Shown here one piece after another: positions 16,956 through 25,003 of a stretch of DNA of 64,000 nt; within the stretch, counting starts at the first letter, position 1, and the number at the start of each line of letters is the position of its first letter. Below the pieces are notes generated by a model. It was not told where the DNA came from. It did not search any database and worked only from the letters and a program-made list of their open reading frames with translations. This stretch comes from Aquibacillus saliphilus (GTDB lineage Bacteria > Bacillota > Bacilli > Bacillales > Amphibacillaceae), in contig NZ_JAIZAP010000007.1 of assembly GCF_020404745.1 (NCBI RefSeq), forward strand, positions 1 through 64,000. The letters run 5' to 3'. The position numbers and the translations under genes were made by a program.

Positions 16956-18401
16956 TTGGAGATTTTGCCATTTTTATCTGGGTTTATTATATTTTTTAAC
17001 ATTTTGCTAGCCCTAACTATTGTATTTCTCGAACGAAAAAATGCTTCATCCACCTGGGCTTGGATTATGGTTTTGATGTTCATACCTGTTTTTGGTTTTA
17101 TATTTTACTTAGTCTTTGGAAAGAAGCTCAGCAATAAAAAAATATTCACATGGGATACTAAAAGTAGACTAGGCGTTAAGAAGGAGGTGCAACGCCAACT
17201 TCGCGAGTTAGAAGAAGGAACCTTTCAATATAAGCAACAAAGCCTTGTGCCGTATAAGGACTTATTTTACTTGCATTTAAGAAATGATGATGCGATCTTA
17301 ACACAGGATAATCAAGTGGAACTCTTTACGGATGGACAAGAAAAGTTTCAAGCGTTAATTGAAGACATTGAAAATGCAAAGGATCACATCCATCTGTTAT
17401 ATTACATAATTCGTCATGACAAACTTGGGCAACAAATTGCAGATGCACTAATCAGAAAAGCAAAACAAGGGGTTCAGGTGCGGATACTGTATGACGATAT
17501 GGGTTCTAGACAATTAAGTAGAAAGAACTATGTGAAAAGAATTCAGGATGCCGGTGGTGAAGTAGAAGCATTTTTCCCACCACTAATACCTAAAGTCAAT
17601 TTAAAAATCAACTATCGAAATCATAGGAAGCTAGCAATTATCGATGGCAAGGTTGGTTATATTGGTGGATTTAACATAGGTGATGAATACCTTGGAGCCA
17701 ATAGAAAATTTGGATATTGGCGTGATACTCACTTGAAAATTCAAGGTGATGCAGTGAGAAGTATGCAAACCAGATTTATTTTGGACTGGAACCAAGCGTC
17801 TAGACATGACATTCTTTACGAAGAGCGTTATTATGTAGCAGAGCATAAGGGTGACGTCGGGATTCAAATCGTATCAAGTGGTCCTGATTCTGAATGGCAA
17901 CAAATTAAAATTGGTTATATTAAAATGATTATGGCAGCCAAAGAGTATGTCTACATCCAAACACCATATTTTATACCTGACGAAAGCTTGTTAGACGCGC
18001 TTAAGATTGCTCTTTTGTCAGGGGTAGATGTTAGGATAATGATTCCTAATAAACCAGACCATCCATTTGTTTATTGGGCCACTTTATCTAATATCGGGGA
18101 GTTACTTAGAGCCGGAGCTTCCGTTTACATCTATCAAAATGGATTTTTACATGCAAAAACCATTGTTGTTGATGGGAAAATTGCCTCGGTCGGGACTGCT
18201 AATATAGATGTTCGTAGTTTCAGATTGAATTTTGAGGTTAATGCCTTTTTGTACAATGATGAGTTAGCTGAAAAATTGGTGTCCGAATTTAAAAAAGACA
18301 TTACCTATTCGTCTCAATTAACTCTAAAGCTTTACCAAGAACGGTCTAATTGGATTCGTTTCAAGGAATCCATATCTAGACTGATTTCACCAATATTATA
18401 A
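16956..18401 (+). CDS. cls: Cardiolipin synthase (phospholipase D family)
   Basis: The 481-residue membrane enzyme condenses two phosphatidylglycerols into cardiolipin and glycerol. Two N-terminal transmembrane helices (about 2-22 and 32-55) precede two PLD domains with HKD motifs: NYRNHRKLAIIDGKVGYIGG and FLHAKTIVVDGKIASVGTAN. Length is the bacterial Cls norm. I chose TTG 16956 (protein start MEILPFLSGFIIFFN), with AAGGGGG 9 bases upstream; an ATG 11 codons earlier (16923) has no ribosome site. Cardiolipin often rises in salt-adapted bacilli, which fits the other osmotic genes here. Confidence 0.92.
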   Translation: MEILPFLSGFIIFFNILLALTIVFLERKNASSTWAWIMVLMFIPVFGFIFYLVFGKKLSNKKIFTWDTKSRLGVKKEVQRQLRELEEGTFQYKQQSLVPYKDLFYLHLRNDDAILTQDNQVELFTDGQEKFQALIEDIENAKDHIHLLYYIIRHDKLGQQIADALIRKAKQGVQVRILYDDMGSRQLSRKNYVKRIQDAGGEVEAFFPPLIPKVNLKINYRNHRKLAIIDGKVGYIGGFNIGDEYLGANRKFGYWRDTHLKIQGDAVRSMQTRFILDWNQASRHDILYEERYYVAEHKGDVGIQIVSSGPDSEWQQIKIGYIKMIMAAKEYVYIQTPYFIPDESLLDALKIALLSGVDVRIMIPNKPDHPFVYWATLSNIGELLRAGASVYIYQNGFLHAKTIVVDGKIASVGTANIDVRSFRLNFEVNAFLYNDELAEKLVSEFKKDITYSSQLTLKLYQERSNWIRFKESISRLISPIL

Positions 18402-18438
18402 GCAAAAGCTTAAATTTTTATAGAAAGTTGGCAATAAA

Positions 18439-18951
18439 TTGGATTCTAAACCATGTATAGCATCATTAAGTGTGAAAAACTCAAATGTGCTCCCACCTGA
18501 TACTAATAGTTATGGAACAATGTTCGGTGGACTGTTAATGGCACAAATGGATGATGTAGCAGCAATAGCCGCTACTAGACATGCGAGAAAGCATGTTGTA
18601 ACTGCCTCAACCGACTCTGTTGATTTTTTACATCCAGTTAAAAAAGGGGATACAATTTGTCTAGAAGCATTTGTTACCTGGACACATAATACCTCAATGG
18701 AAGTTTTTGTGAAAGCTGTAACTGAAAACTTAATTCTAGGTGACCGCAAAGTTTGTGCAACAGCGTTTTTAACAATGGTTGCCATCGATGAAAATAATAA
18801 CCCAACACAAGTACCTTCCGTTTACCCAGAATCAAAGGAAGAAAGTTTTCTTCATAAAGATGGACTTAAACGTGCTGAATTACGAAAAGAAAGACGAAGA
18901 AATTCAAAAGAAATGGCTCAAACGTTTGGAACCTCTTTTCCTTGGAACTAA
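18439..18951 (+). CDS. Hotdog-fold acyl-CoA thioesterase (YkhA/BACH-like)
   Basis: The 170-residue protein matches the acyl-CoA hydrolase branch of the hotdog fold: DTNSYGTMFGGLLMAQMDDV (helix around the active site) and HVVTASTDSVDFLHPVKKGD. It should cleave acyl-CoA to free acid and CoA in the cytoplasm. Start is TTG 18439 after GAAAGTTGG, a modest ribosome site. It follows cls by 37 bases with no terminator between, so the two may be cotranscribed. A bidirectional terminator follows. Confidence 0.87.
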   Translation: MDSKPCIASLSVKNSNVLPPDTNSYGTMFGGLLMAQMDDVAAIAATRHARKHVVTASTDSVDFLHPVKKGDTICLEAFVTWTHNTSMEVFVKAVTENLILGDRKVCATAFLTMVAIDENNNPTQVPSVYPESKEESFLHKDGLKRAELRKERRRNSKEMAQTFGTSFPWN

Positions 18952-18960
18952 CTTACTAAA

Positions 18961-19001
18961 AATTAAACCCGGCCTGCTAACTTTAGCAACCGGGTTTAAT
19001 T
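18961..19001. terminator. Bidirectional terminator between the thioesterase and methylase genes
   Basis: AATTAAACCCGG (18961-18972) and CCGGGTTTAATT (18990-19001) are perfect 12-bp arms. GCTA/TAGC can pair inside. The convergent methylase stop codon lies within it. Confidence 0.8.
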
Positions 19002-20588
19002 TGTTGAGAGAAGTTTTACAAACAGAGCGTTTAACCTTTCCAAATCGGAGGCTTGGCTTACTGTATCCTTGTCTTGATTTTTTCTTATCTTGGCATAAAG
19101 GTGATTGATGTTGCGTTTATCTTGTTCGCTAATGGTATCCACGTCGATAATTAATCCCTGATTTAGGTCGCCTGGCTCGAATTTTTTTAATCCCTTACCA
19201 TACTCTCTGAAGTTATAGCCCAAGATCTCTTTCGATATATCGGTCATAAAATAGGCCATAAATAGATCAATTTCATCTAAATAACCATCGTTTAGATAAA
19301 TGCAATGAAAGGCTGTTAAGTTACTAACATTAGCCTCATTTCGGATAAACTTAAGATTATTTCTGCTAAACACATTTACCAAAATTGGCGCGGGACTTCT
19401 TGTTTCACTTTTATACCAAGGGTTTCGATGCTTTGTTAAATACCTTTGGTTTATTTTTGCTGTTTCACCAAGTTCGATGTACCTCTTTAAGTCCACATCC
19501 GTTAGGTCATCTTCATTTACTTGTAGTAATTGTACTGGTAAGTTTTTTGCTAGTAATTTGTCGTAATCAACAGTAGTGAAGAAGTTACCTGTTACTTGGT
19601 GAGATTTGGTTAGACATGGTACGAAATATGCTTTGTTTAGCTGATGTTGTTTTCTATCTGTCTCATTGATACAAAAAAATTGATTCGCACCCGTTGCAAT
19701 CCCTCTAGTAACTTTGCCGAATTCAGAAAGAGGTTTGAGGTGAGCATATTGGCCCCGATTTTCCTGTTGATAATACTCTTTCCATTTTTTATTTGGACTT
19801 AGTTCCTGGTAATCAATCCGTTTGCCAATCGGCTGATTATCATAGAAATTTTCAATGTGATCTTCAACCGCGTTTAGCTGACTTAAGTCTGTTAAGTGAA
19901 TAAACTCGATTGTGTTTGCCTTTACTTGATTATCAAAGAAAAATAAGGAAGAAGTAGTTGCCGCCTGTTCAAACAAGCTCAAATGGAAGTCTGCAGTAAC
20001 TACTAGATGGAGATTATTTTGTTTTAGTAAATATTGTTTAATTTTTACTCCATAATTGGAATTCATAAAGTCAGAAGGAACAATAAACGAAGCTCTACCA
20101 TTATTACTAAGCTGGTGTAGCGCCTTAATAATGAATAACGTATAGATGTTAGTAAAACCCGAGAACTTAATTCCAAGCTGTTGCTCAAGTAAATCTAGAT
20201 AGTACTGTTTTCTTTCGTTCTGTCTGAACCGGTGATAGGGAGGATTACAAACAATTCCATCATACGTTTTTCCCCAGCTGCTTTCTAAGAAATCTTGATG
20301 TTGTAAGTGAAGGTTTGAGAAATCAGCGCATGTTGTTCTTGTGAAGTCTAGTATATCCTGATCACGGTCAAAGCCAACTATTGACGTGTTGTGAGGGAAC
20401 GATTGAATCAAATTTCCCAAGCCAATCGCAGGATCAAGAATTGTTGTGTAAAAAGGATTGTTAAAAGTGATCCACTTCGCTAATATATCTGAAATAAAAT
20501 CCGGCGTGAAATACTGACCAAACTGTTTTCGATGGCTAAGTGTAGTGCTATTTATGTAGGATTGTTCTATGCTATTTATTTTCTTCAT
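18996..20588 (-). CDS. Orphan class I N6-adenine DNA methyltransferase (Eco57I/TaqI-like domain)
   Basis: The 530-residue protein has SAM-binding motif I in ILDPAIGLGNLIQSF (residues ~50-65), an acidic motif II in VGFDRD, and the catalytic NPPY in YDGIVCNPPYHRFRQNERKQ, the signature of N6-adenine methylation. The N-terminal QFGQYFTPDFISDILAKWI is typical of the M.TaqI/Eco57I group. The last ~250 residues look like a target-recognition domain. No nuclease motif and no restriction gene lie nearby. ATG 20588 follows AAGGGG; a 13-codon upstream extension lacks a ribosome site. It could be an orphan methylase or one half of a split system. Confidence 0.82.
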   Translation of the reverse strand: MKKINSIEQSYINSTTLSHRKQFGQYFTPDFISDILAKWITFNNPFYTTILDPAIGLGNLIQSFPHNTSIVGFDRDQDILDFTRTTCADFSNLHLQHQDFLESSWGKTYDGIVCNPPYHRFRQNERKQYYLDLLEQQLGIKFSGFTNIYTLFIIKALHQLSNNGRASFIVPSDFMNSNYGVKIKQYLLKQNNLHLVVTADFHLSLFEQAATTSSLFFFDNQVKANTIEFIHLTDLSQLNAVEDHIENFYDNQPIGKRIDYQELSPNKKWKEYYQQENRGQYAHLKPLSEFGKVTRGIATGANQFFCINETDRKQHQLNKAYFVPCLTKSHQVTGNFFTTVDYDKLLAKNLPVQLLQVNEDDLTDVDLKRYIELGETAKINQRYLTKHRNPWYKSETRSPAPILVNVFSRNNLKFIRNEANVSNLTAFHCIYLNDGYLDEIDLFMAYFMTDISKEILGYNFREYGKGLKKFEPGDLNQGLIIDVDTISEQDKRNINHLYAKIRKNQDKDTVSQASDLERLNALFVKLLSTN

Positions 20589-20657
20589 TTTATGAACCCC
20601 TTGGGAAAAAGTAAAACCGCATAGCATTTTGGTACTAGCTAGCGGCTTGAATTCTCA

Positions 20658-20722
20658 AAAATAGTGGTACCGAAAAAATTCAACATTCGCACGGTAAGAA
20701 AAGGTGAATGCCGAACCACTAT
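20658..20722 (-). terminator. Hairpin after hxlR, probable terminator
   Basis: On the minus strand, AATAGTGGT and ACCACTATT form a 9-bp outer stem, with an inner CATTC/GAATG stem. It ends in ACTATTTTTGAG, just after the hxlR stop codon. Confidence 0.6.
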
Positions 20723-20728
20723 TATCTA

Positions 20729-21052
20729 TTATTTTTTTTCAACCTCTTTATGGGAAATCCAGTTTTCTGACCATGATTGAATTTCTTTAATGACTGGTTC
20801 TAACGCTTTTCCTTTGTTAGTAAGTGCATATTCAATCCGGACTGGAAACTCTGAATATACCTTACGTTCAATGATCTCTTCTTGCTCAAGCATCTTAAGT
20901 CGATCAGATAACAATCTTCCACTTACAGGCAGCTCTGTTTCTATTTGAGAGAAGCGTTTTGATCCTTCAAGTAATTCAAACAATATCAAACCTACCCAGC
21001 GCTTACTGAATAGTTGCATCGCTTTTTCAAAACGTGGACATAGCTCATTCAT
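20729..21052 (-). CDS. HxlR-family transcriptional regulator
   Basis: This 107-residue winged-helix protein has the HxlR pattern: an N-terminal Cys (MNELCPRFEKAMQLFSKRWV), GLILFELLEGSKRFSQIE, the recognition segment PVSGRLLSDRLKMLEQEEII, and the wing VRIEYALTNKGKAL. Several HxlR regulators (YodB, CatR, HypR) use the conserved N-terminal Cys to sense quinones, aldehydes or oxidants, so C5 is a candidate sensor (inference). I chose ATG 21052 with AGGAGTG 9 bases upstream; a longer GTG start overlaps that site. A TATAAT lies at 21106-21101 on the minus strand. The target gene is not obvious; the methylase downstream is one possibility. Confidence 0.85.
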   Translation of the reverse strand: MNELCPRFEKAMQLFSKRWVGLILFELLEGSKRFSQIETELPVSGRLLSDRLKMLEQEEIIERKVYSEFPVRIEYALTNKGKALEPVIKEIQSWSENWISHKEVEKK

Positions 21053-21450
21053 AATGATTATCACTCCTGTCCTAAATACTATATTGCTTATATGTTATCT
21101 ATTATAATACAGCTATTTACCTGTTGACTGACGAATATGTTCATTTACTTACTAAAAGTAACTATTCTAATAATAGCATAGTGCAGTCATATAGTAAATA
21201 ATTCCTATCTGAATGACAATTGTAAAAAATCATTATTATGAAATTTACTAATCTACACTAGTTTAAGAAATTAGTAAATAAGTAATAGCTATTATAGTGG
21301 ATAACTAAAATTAAAAAAACAATAAAGGACCAAAACCCGTCATCAGATACAAAAATTTTCATCTTTATCATGCTTCCTGTATACTAGAACAGAAGTCGGA
21401 TGAGCTAGATCCTAGCGGAATGATATAAAAGCACAACTTTTTAAATTTGC
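21053..21450. other. AT-rich intergenic region with a remnant of the small palindromic element
   Basis: This gap has no credible gene. It holds the hxlR promoter region and, at 21214-21250, TGACAATTG followed by ATTATTATGAAATTTACTAA. That text closely resembles the right arm of the 112-bp elements near 58.7 and 60.9 kb (there ATTATGAAATTGACTAA). A matching left arm is not clear, so I read it as a degraded or solo arm. Confidence 0.45.
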
Positions 21451-21465
21451 ATGAATAGAAGAGAA

Positions 21466-21512
21466 ATTTCGACACTCGTTACCTTTAGGGTCGAGACAAT
21501 GTCGAATTTTTA
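21466..21512 (+). promoter_or_regulatory. Terminator-like hairpin in the yfmR leader (possible attenuator)
   Basis: TTCGACA-CTCG (21468-21478) pairs with CGAG (21492-21495) and, after a 4-base bulge, TGTCGAA (21500-21506). ACC/GGT can extend the inner stem, and TTTTTAT follows. The hairpin sits between a possible promoter (TATACT at 21380-21385) and the yfmR start at 21529, where an intrinsic terminator would block the gene unless it is opened. Confidence 0.55.
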
Positions 21513-21528
21513 TAAAAGGGTGGAAAAA

Positions 21529-23424
21529 ATGAGTATATTATCAGTTGAACAGTTACATAAATCCTATGGAGATAAAGTGTTATTTGATTCAATTTCTTTT
21601 ACGATAACTAAAAAGGAACGGATTGGATTAATTGGTGTCAATGGAACAGGAAAATCGACATTACTAAAAGTGATTGCCGGTCTTGATTCAAAAGAGTCTG
21701 GAACAATGAATCATGCCAACGACTTTCGGGTGGAGTATTTAAACCAGGACCCAGAGCTTGAGATGGAACTCACTGTATTAGAACAAATCTATTATGGGGA
21801 TTCAACCATCATGAAGGTGATGAGAGGCTATGAGCAAACTTTATTAGAGCTTGAAGGTGATCCGGAAAATCCAAAACTTCAAAATAAATTATTGCAAGTG
21901 CAGCAACAAATGGATGAACACGCGGCTTGGGATGCTAATTCAACCGCTAAAACGATTTTAACAAAACTAGGGGTAACTGATTTCAACAAGAAAACAATGT
22001 ACCTATCAGGTGGTCAAAAAAAACGAGTAGCAATTGCTAAGGCTTTAATCCAACCAGCGGACCTACTTATTTTGGATGAACCAACAAACCATCTAGATAA
22101 TGAAACAATTGAGTGGTTGGAAGGCTACTTACCTCAGTATAAGGGTGCGTTAATTTTAGTTACTCACGACCGTTACGTATTAAATCGGATTACAAACCGT
22201 ATTTATGAATTAGATAAAGGTAAGCTCTATATTTATGATGGAAATTACCAAATGTTTCTAGAAAAGAAAGCGGAACGAGAAGAACTAGAGATCCAGGATG
22301 AACAAAAACATAAAAACACATTAAAAAGAGAAATAGAATGGCTTAAAAGAGGTGCTAAGGCTAGGAGCACAAAGCAAAAAGCAAGAATACAGCGAGTTGA
22401 GCAATTAAAAGAAGTGAAGCACGACACCAATAAACAAAGCCTTGATTTTCAAGTTGGATCAAATCGTCTTGGAAAAAAAGTGCTTGAGTTAGAGCATGTT
22501 AGTAAATCATTTGGAGATATCAATCTGTTAGAGGATTTTAATCTATTAGTTACTCCTGAAGATAGAATTGGAATTATTGGAGCTAATGGTTCTGGAAAAA
22601 CAACATTACTAAACATTATGGCTCAAAGAGAAACGCCTGATTCTGGTTCGATAGATGTCGGGTCAACAGTTAAGATTGGCTATTATACGCAAGATCACTC
22701 CGAGATGGATGAATCGCTCCGGATAATTGAATACATCCGTGCTGTTGCCGAGGTTGTACATACCGCTGATGGGGAAGTGATTACAGCGGAACAAATGTTG
22801 GAGCGCTTTATGTTCTCAAGGGCCCAGCAATGGACATATATTAAAAAGCTATCTGGTGGGGAACGAAGACGTCTCTATTTATTACGGGTGTTGATGGAAG
22901 AGCCGAATGTTCTATTTCTAGATGAACCAACCAATGATTTGGATACACAAACGTTAGGCGTGTTAGAAGATTACTTAGATCAATTTCCTGGAGTAGTTAT
23001 CACTGTTTCGCATGACCGCTATTTTCTAGATCGTGTAGTTGATAAACTAATCGCATTCGAGCAAACCGGAAAAACGAATCAATTTTATGGTAATTACACA
23101 GAATATCTTGAGAAAAATAAATTGGAGCAAAAGAGCGCAGATGATAAGTCAAAAAAAGAACCGCGCAAATCCAGAAACAATAAGAAACAAAAACTTTCCT
23201 ACAAAGAACAGCAGGAATGGGACAAAATTGAGGATAAGATAGCTGGCCTAGAGGAAAAGCTTGAAACAATTGCAGCAGATATAGCGGCAGCAGGAAGTGA
23301 TTTAGGTAAAGTACAGGAGTTGTATCAAAATCAGGAAGATACAGAGACAGAGCTTGAACATGCAATGGATCGTTGGACAGAGTTGTCGATCTTAGTTGAA
23401 GAGATTGAAAACGATAAGGCTTAA
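21529..23424 (+). CDS. yfmR: ABC-F ribosome-associated ATPase (YfmR/Uup-like)
   Basis: The 631-residue protein has two ABC ATPase domains and no membrane part. Walker A motifs are GVNGTGKST (36-44) and GANGSGKTT (about 351-359). Signature motifs are LSGGQKKRVAIAKAL and LSGGERRRLYLLRVL, each followed by DEPTNHLD or DEPTNDLD. The interdomain linker is basic (RGAKARSTKQKARIQR) and the C-terminus is a coiled coil, as in Uup/YfmR. These proteins bind the ribosomal E site; YfmR relieves stalling such as at polyproline. I chose ATG 21529, preceded by AAAAGGGTGG. The frame is open back to 21451 but through a hairpin and without a ribosome site. Confidence 0.92.
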   Translation: MSILSVEQLHKSYGDKVLFDSISFTITKKERIGLIGVNGTGKSTLLKVIAGLDSKESGTMNHANDFRVEYLNQDPELEMELTVLEQIYYGDSTIMKVMRGYEQTLLELEGDPENPKLQNKLLQVQQQMDEHAAWDANSTAKTILTKLGVTDFNKKTMYLSGGQKKRVAIAKALIQPADLLILDEPTNHLDNETIEWLEGYLPQYKGALILVTHDRYVLNRITNRIYELDKGKLYIYDGNYQMFLEKKAEREELEIQDEQKHKNTLKREIEWLKRGAKARSTKQKARIQRVEQLKEVKHDTNKQSLDFQVGSNRLGKKVLELEHVSKSFGDINLLEDFNLLVTPEDRIGIIGANGSGKTTLLNIMAQRETPDSGSIDVGSTVKIGYYTQDHSEMDESLRIIEYIRAVAEVVHTADGEVITAEQMLERFMFSRAQQWTYIKKLSGGERRRLYLLRVLMEEPNVLFLDEPTNDLDTQTLGVLEDYLDQFPGVVITVSHDRYFLDRVVDKLIAFEQTGKTNQFYGNYTEYLEKNKLEQKSADDKSKKEPRKSRNNKKQKLSYKEQQEWDKIEDKIAGLEEKLETIAADIAAAGSDLGKVQELYQNQEDTETELEHAMDRWTELSILVEEIENDKA

Positions 23425-23523
23425 GAAGCCTGCATTGTTAGTTATAAATGTTTTGTGAAGACGCGATCTTGTGAAATAATAGAATAGGCTTAAAAAAGAT
23501 AAACTAACCTTGGAGGGAATGTC

Positions 23524-24765
23524 ATGGCAGATCAAATGATGCAAGAGAAATATGCAGAGTTAGCACTCAGAACGGGTGTTAATTTGCAGAAAAACCAAGC
23601 ACTCGTAATCAACTCATCAATTGAGGGTGTTGACTTTACCAGAATCGTTGTTAAAAAGGCATACGAACTTGGTGCAAAAAATGTACATGTCAATTGGGCA
23701 GATGATGAACTTACATTACTTAAGTATGAGAATGCACCAGAGGAAGTATTAACGAATGTTCCACAGTGGCATGTCGATCAGTATCTAGCTTTTGCAGAGG
23801 ATGGTGCGGCACTGCTTTCGATTCGCTCAACGAATCCCGATTTACTAAAGGATGTTGATGCAGGCAAAGTTGCGAAAGCATCAAAAGCTGGTGCAGAAGC
23901 GATGAAGGAATTTAGAAATTATACGATGAACGATCGTATTCCTTGGTCAATTATTTCTATTCCTACTGGGGACTGGGCTAAAAAAATATTCCCTGACAAA
24001 TCAACAGAGGATGCAAAAGAAAGTCTTTGGGAGCAGATCTTCAAAATCGTACGTGTAGATAAACAAGATCCGGTTGCTGCATGGGCTGATCATAATGCTA
24101 CGCTAAGAAAAGCTAGAGAATTTTTAAACAAACGAGAATTTAAGAAATTAATCTTTAAAGCACCAGGTACAGATATCGAATTTGAATTACCAGAAGGCCA
24201 CGTTTGGAAGGGTGGCTCGGCTCAGACTGTAGAGGGCACCGATTTTAATCCGAATATGCCGACAGAAGAAGTATTTACTATGCCAGATAAATATGGTGTG
24301 AACGGAACAGTATCAAGTACGAAGCCGCTTAATTATGGTGGAAATGTAATTGATAATTTCAGTTTGACGTTTAAAGACGGAAAAGTGGTTGATTATTCTG
24401 CTGAGCAAGGCGCTGAAACATTGAAGCACTTGCTTGACACCGATGAGGGTGCCAAACGTTTAGGTGAGCTTGCGCTTGTACCGCACGAATCGCCCATCTC
24501 ACAATCGGGTCTAATTTTCTATAATACTTTATTTGATGAGAACGCATCTTGTCACATTGCTTTAGGGAAAGCCTATCCAACCAACATCAAAGGTGGCTCA
24601 GACATGAACGAGGAGCAATTAGATAAGCATGGTGTCAACGATAGCTTAACGCACGTCGACTTTATGATTGGTTCTGCGGAGCTCGATATTGACGGGGTTA
24701 CACCAGATGGAAAAACGGAAGCGGTATTCCGTAAAGGAAGCTGGGCACTAGATTTTAATTCCTAA
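23524..24765 (+). CDS. ampS: M29-family metallo-aminopeptidase (AmpS-like), copy 1
   Basis: The 413-residue protein is an AmpS/AmpT-type thermophilic-aminopeptidase-family enzyme that removes N-terminal residues using two metal ions. The conserved C-terminal core is visible: PNMPTEEVFTMPDKYGVNG, LVPHESPISQSGLIFYNTLF, DENASCHIALGKAYPTNI and HVDFMIGSAELDIDG (Glu, His and Asp ligands). It is cytoplasmic, without a signal peptide. TTGGAGGGAATGTC precedes the ATG. A clear paralogue of the same length lies at 43180-44424. Followed by a very strong terminator. Confidence 0.93.
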   Translation: MADQMMQEKYAELALRTGVNLQKNQALVINSSIEGVDFTRIVVKKAYELGAKNVHVNWADDELTLLKYENAPEEVLTNVPQWHVDQYLAFAEDGAALLSIRSTNPDLLKDVDAGKVAKASKAGAEAMKEFRNYTMNDRIPWSIISIPTGDWAKKIFPDKSTEDAKESLWEQIFKIVRVDKQDPVAAWADHNATLRKAREFLNKREFKKLIFKAPGTDIEFELPEGHVWKGGSAQTVEGTDFNPNMPTEEVFTMPDKYGVNGTVSSTKPLNYGGNVIDNFSLTFKDGKVVDYSAEQGAETLKHLLDTDEGAKRLGELALVPHESPISQSGLIFYNTLFDENASCHIALGKAYPTNIKGGSDMNEEQLDKHGVNDSLTHVDFMIGSAELDIDGVTPDGKTEAVFRKGSWALDFNS

Positions 24766-24783
24766 GCCTCTATTATGGTAGAC

Positions 24784-24830
24784 AAAAAAGCTCATTGTTC
24801 GGATTAAATATCCGAACAATGAGCTTTTTT
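24784..24830 (+). terminator. Terminator after the first aminopeptidase gene
   Basis: AAAAAAGCTCATTGTTCGGA and its exact complement TCCGAACAATGAGCTTTTTT form a perfect stem of about 21 bp with a 5-base loop. Confidence 0.95.
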
Positions 24831-24877
24831 AGTTAATTGTGCTGTTGACGATGCATATGCGGCTACCGAATGCGGGT

Positions 24878-25003
24878 GATTCGTCCCAAGTTAGCGTTGA
24901 TTCACCTGAAAATCTGAGGGATTCACCCCAACTATTGATTTATTCGCCCCTAATCGACAATGATTCGCCCCAAACCCATCAAGATTCGCCTCAAACCCAA
25001 TTA
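24878..25003. repeat. Six tandem 21-bp units (GATTCGCCCCAA-type) abutting recQ
   Basis: GATTC (once TATTC) recurs at 24878, 24899, 24920, 24941, 24962 and 24983, exactly every 21 bases. It is followed by (G/A)(C/T)CC(C/T)-type bases and AA, then about 9 variable bases. The last unit touches the recQ stop codon. Read on the plus strand from ATG 24857, the region encodes imperfect heptads DSPQxxx for 49 codons to TAG 25006, but no ribosome site is visible. Confidence 0.85.

Noticed and set aside
21451-21528. N-terminal extension of yfmR or an upstream leader peptide from ATG 21451
   Set aside because: No ribosome site before 21451 and the segment is a hairpin; ATG 21529 has a good site and matches the family N-terminus. 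Kept only as a regulatory possibility.
24878-25003. CRISPR-like short repeats
   Set aside because: Constant part is only ~11 bases and the period 21, far too short for repeat plus spacer.
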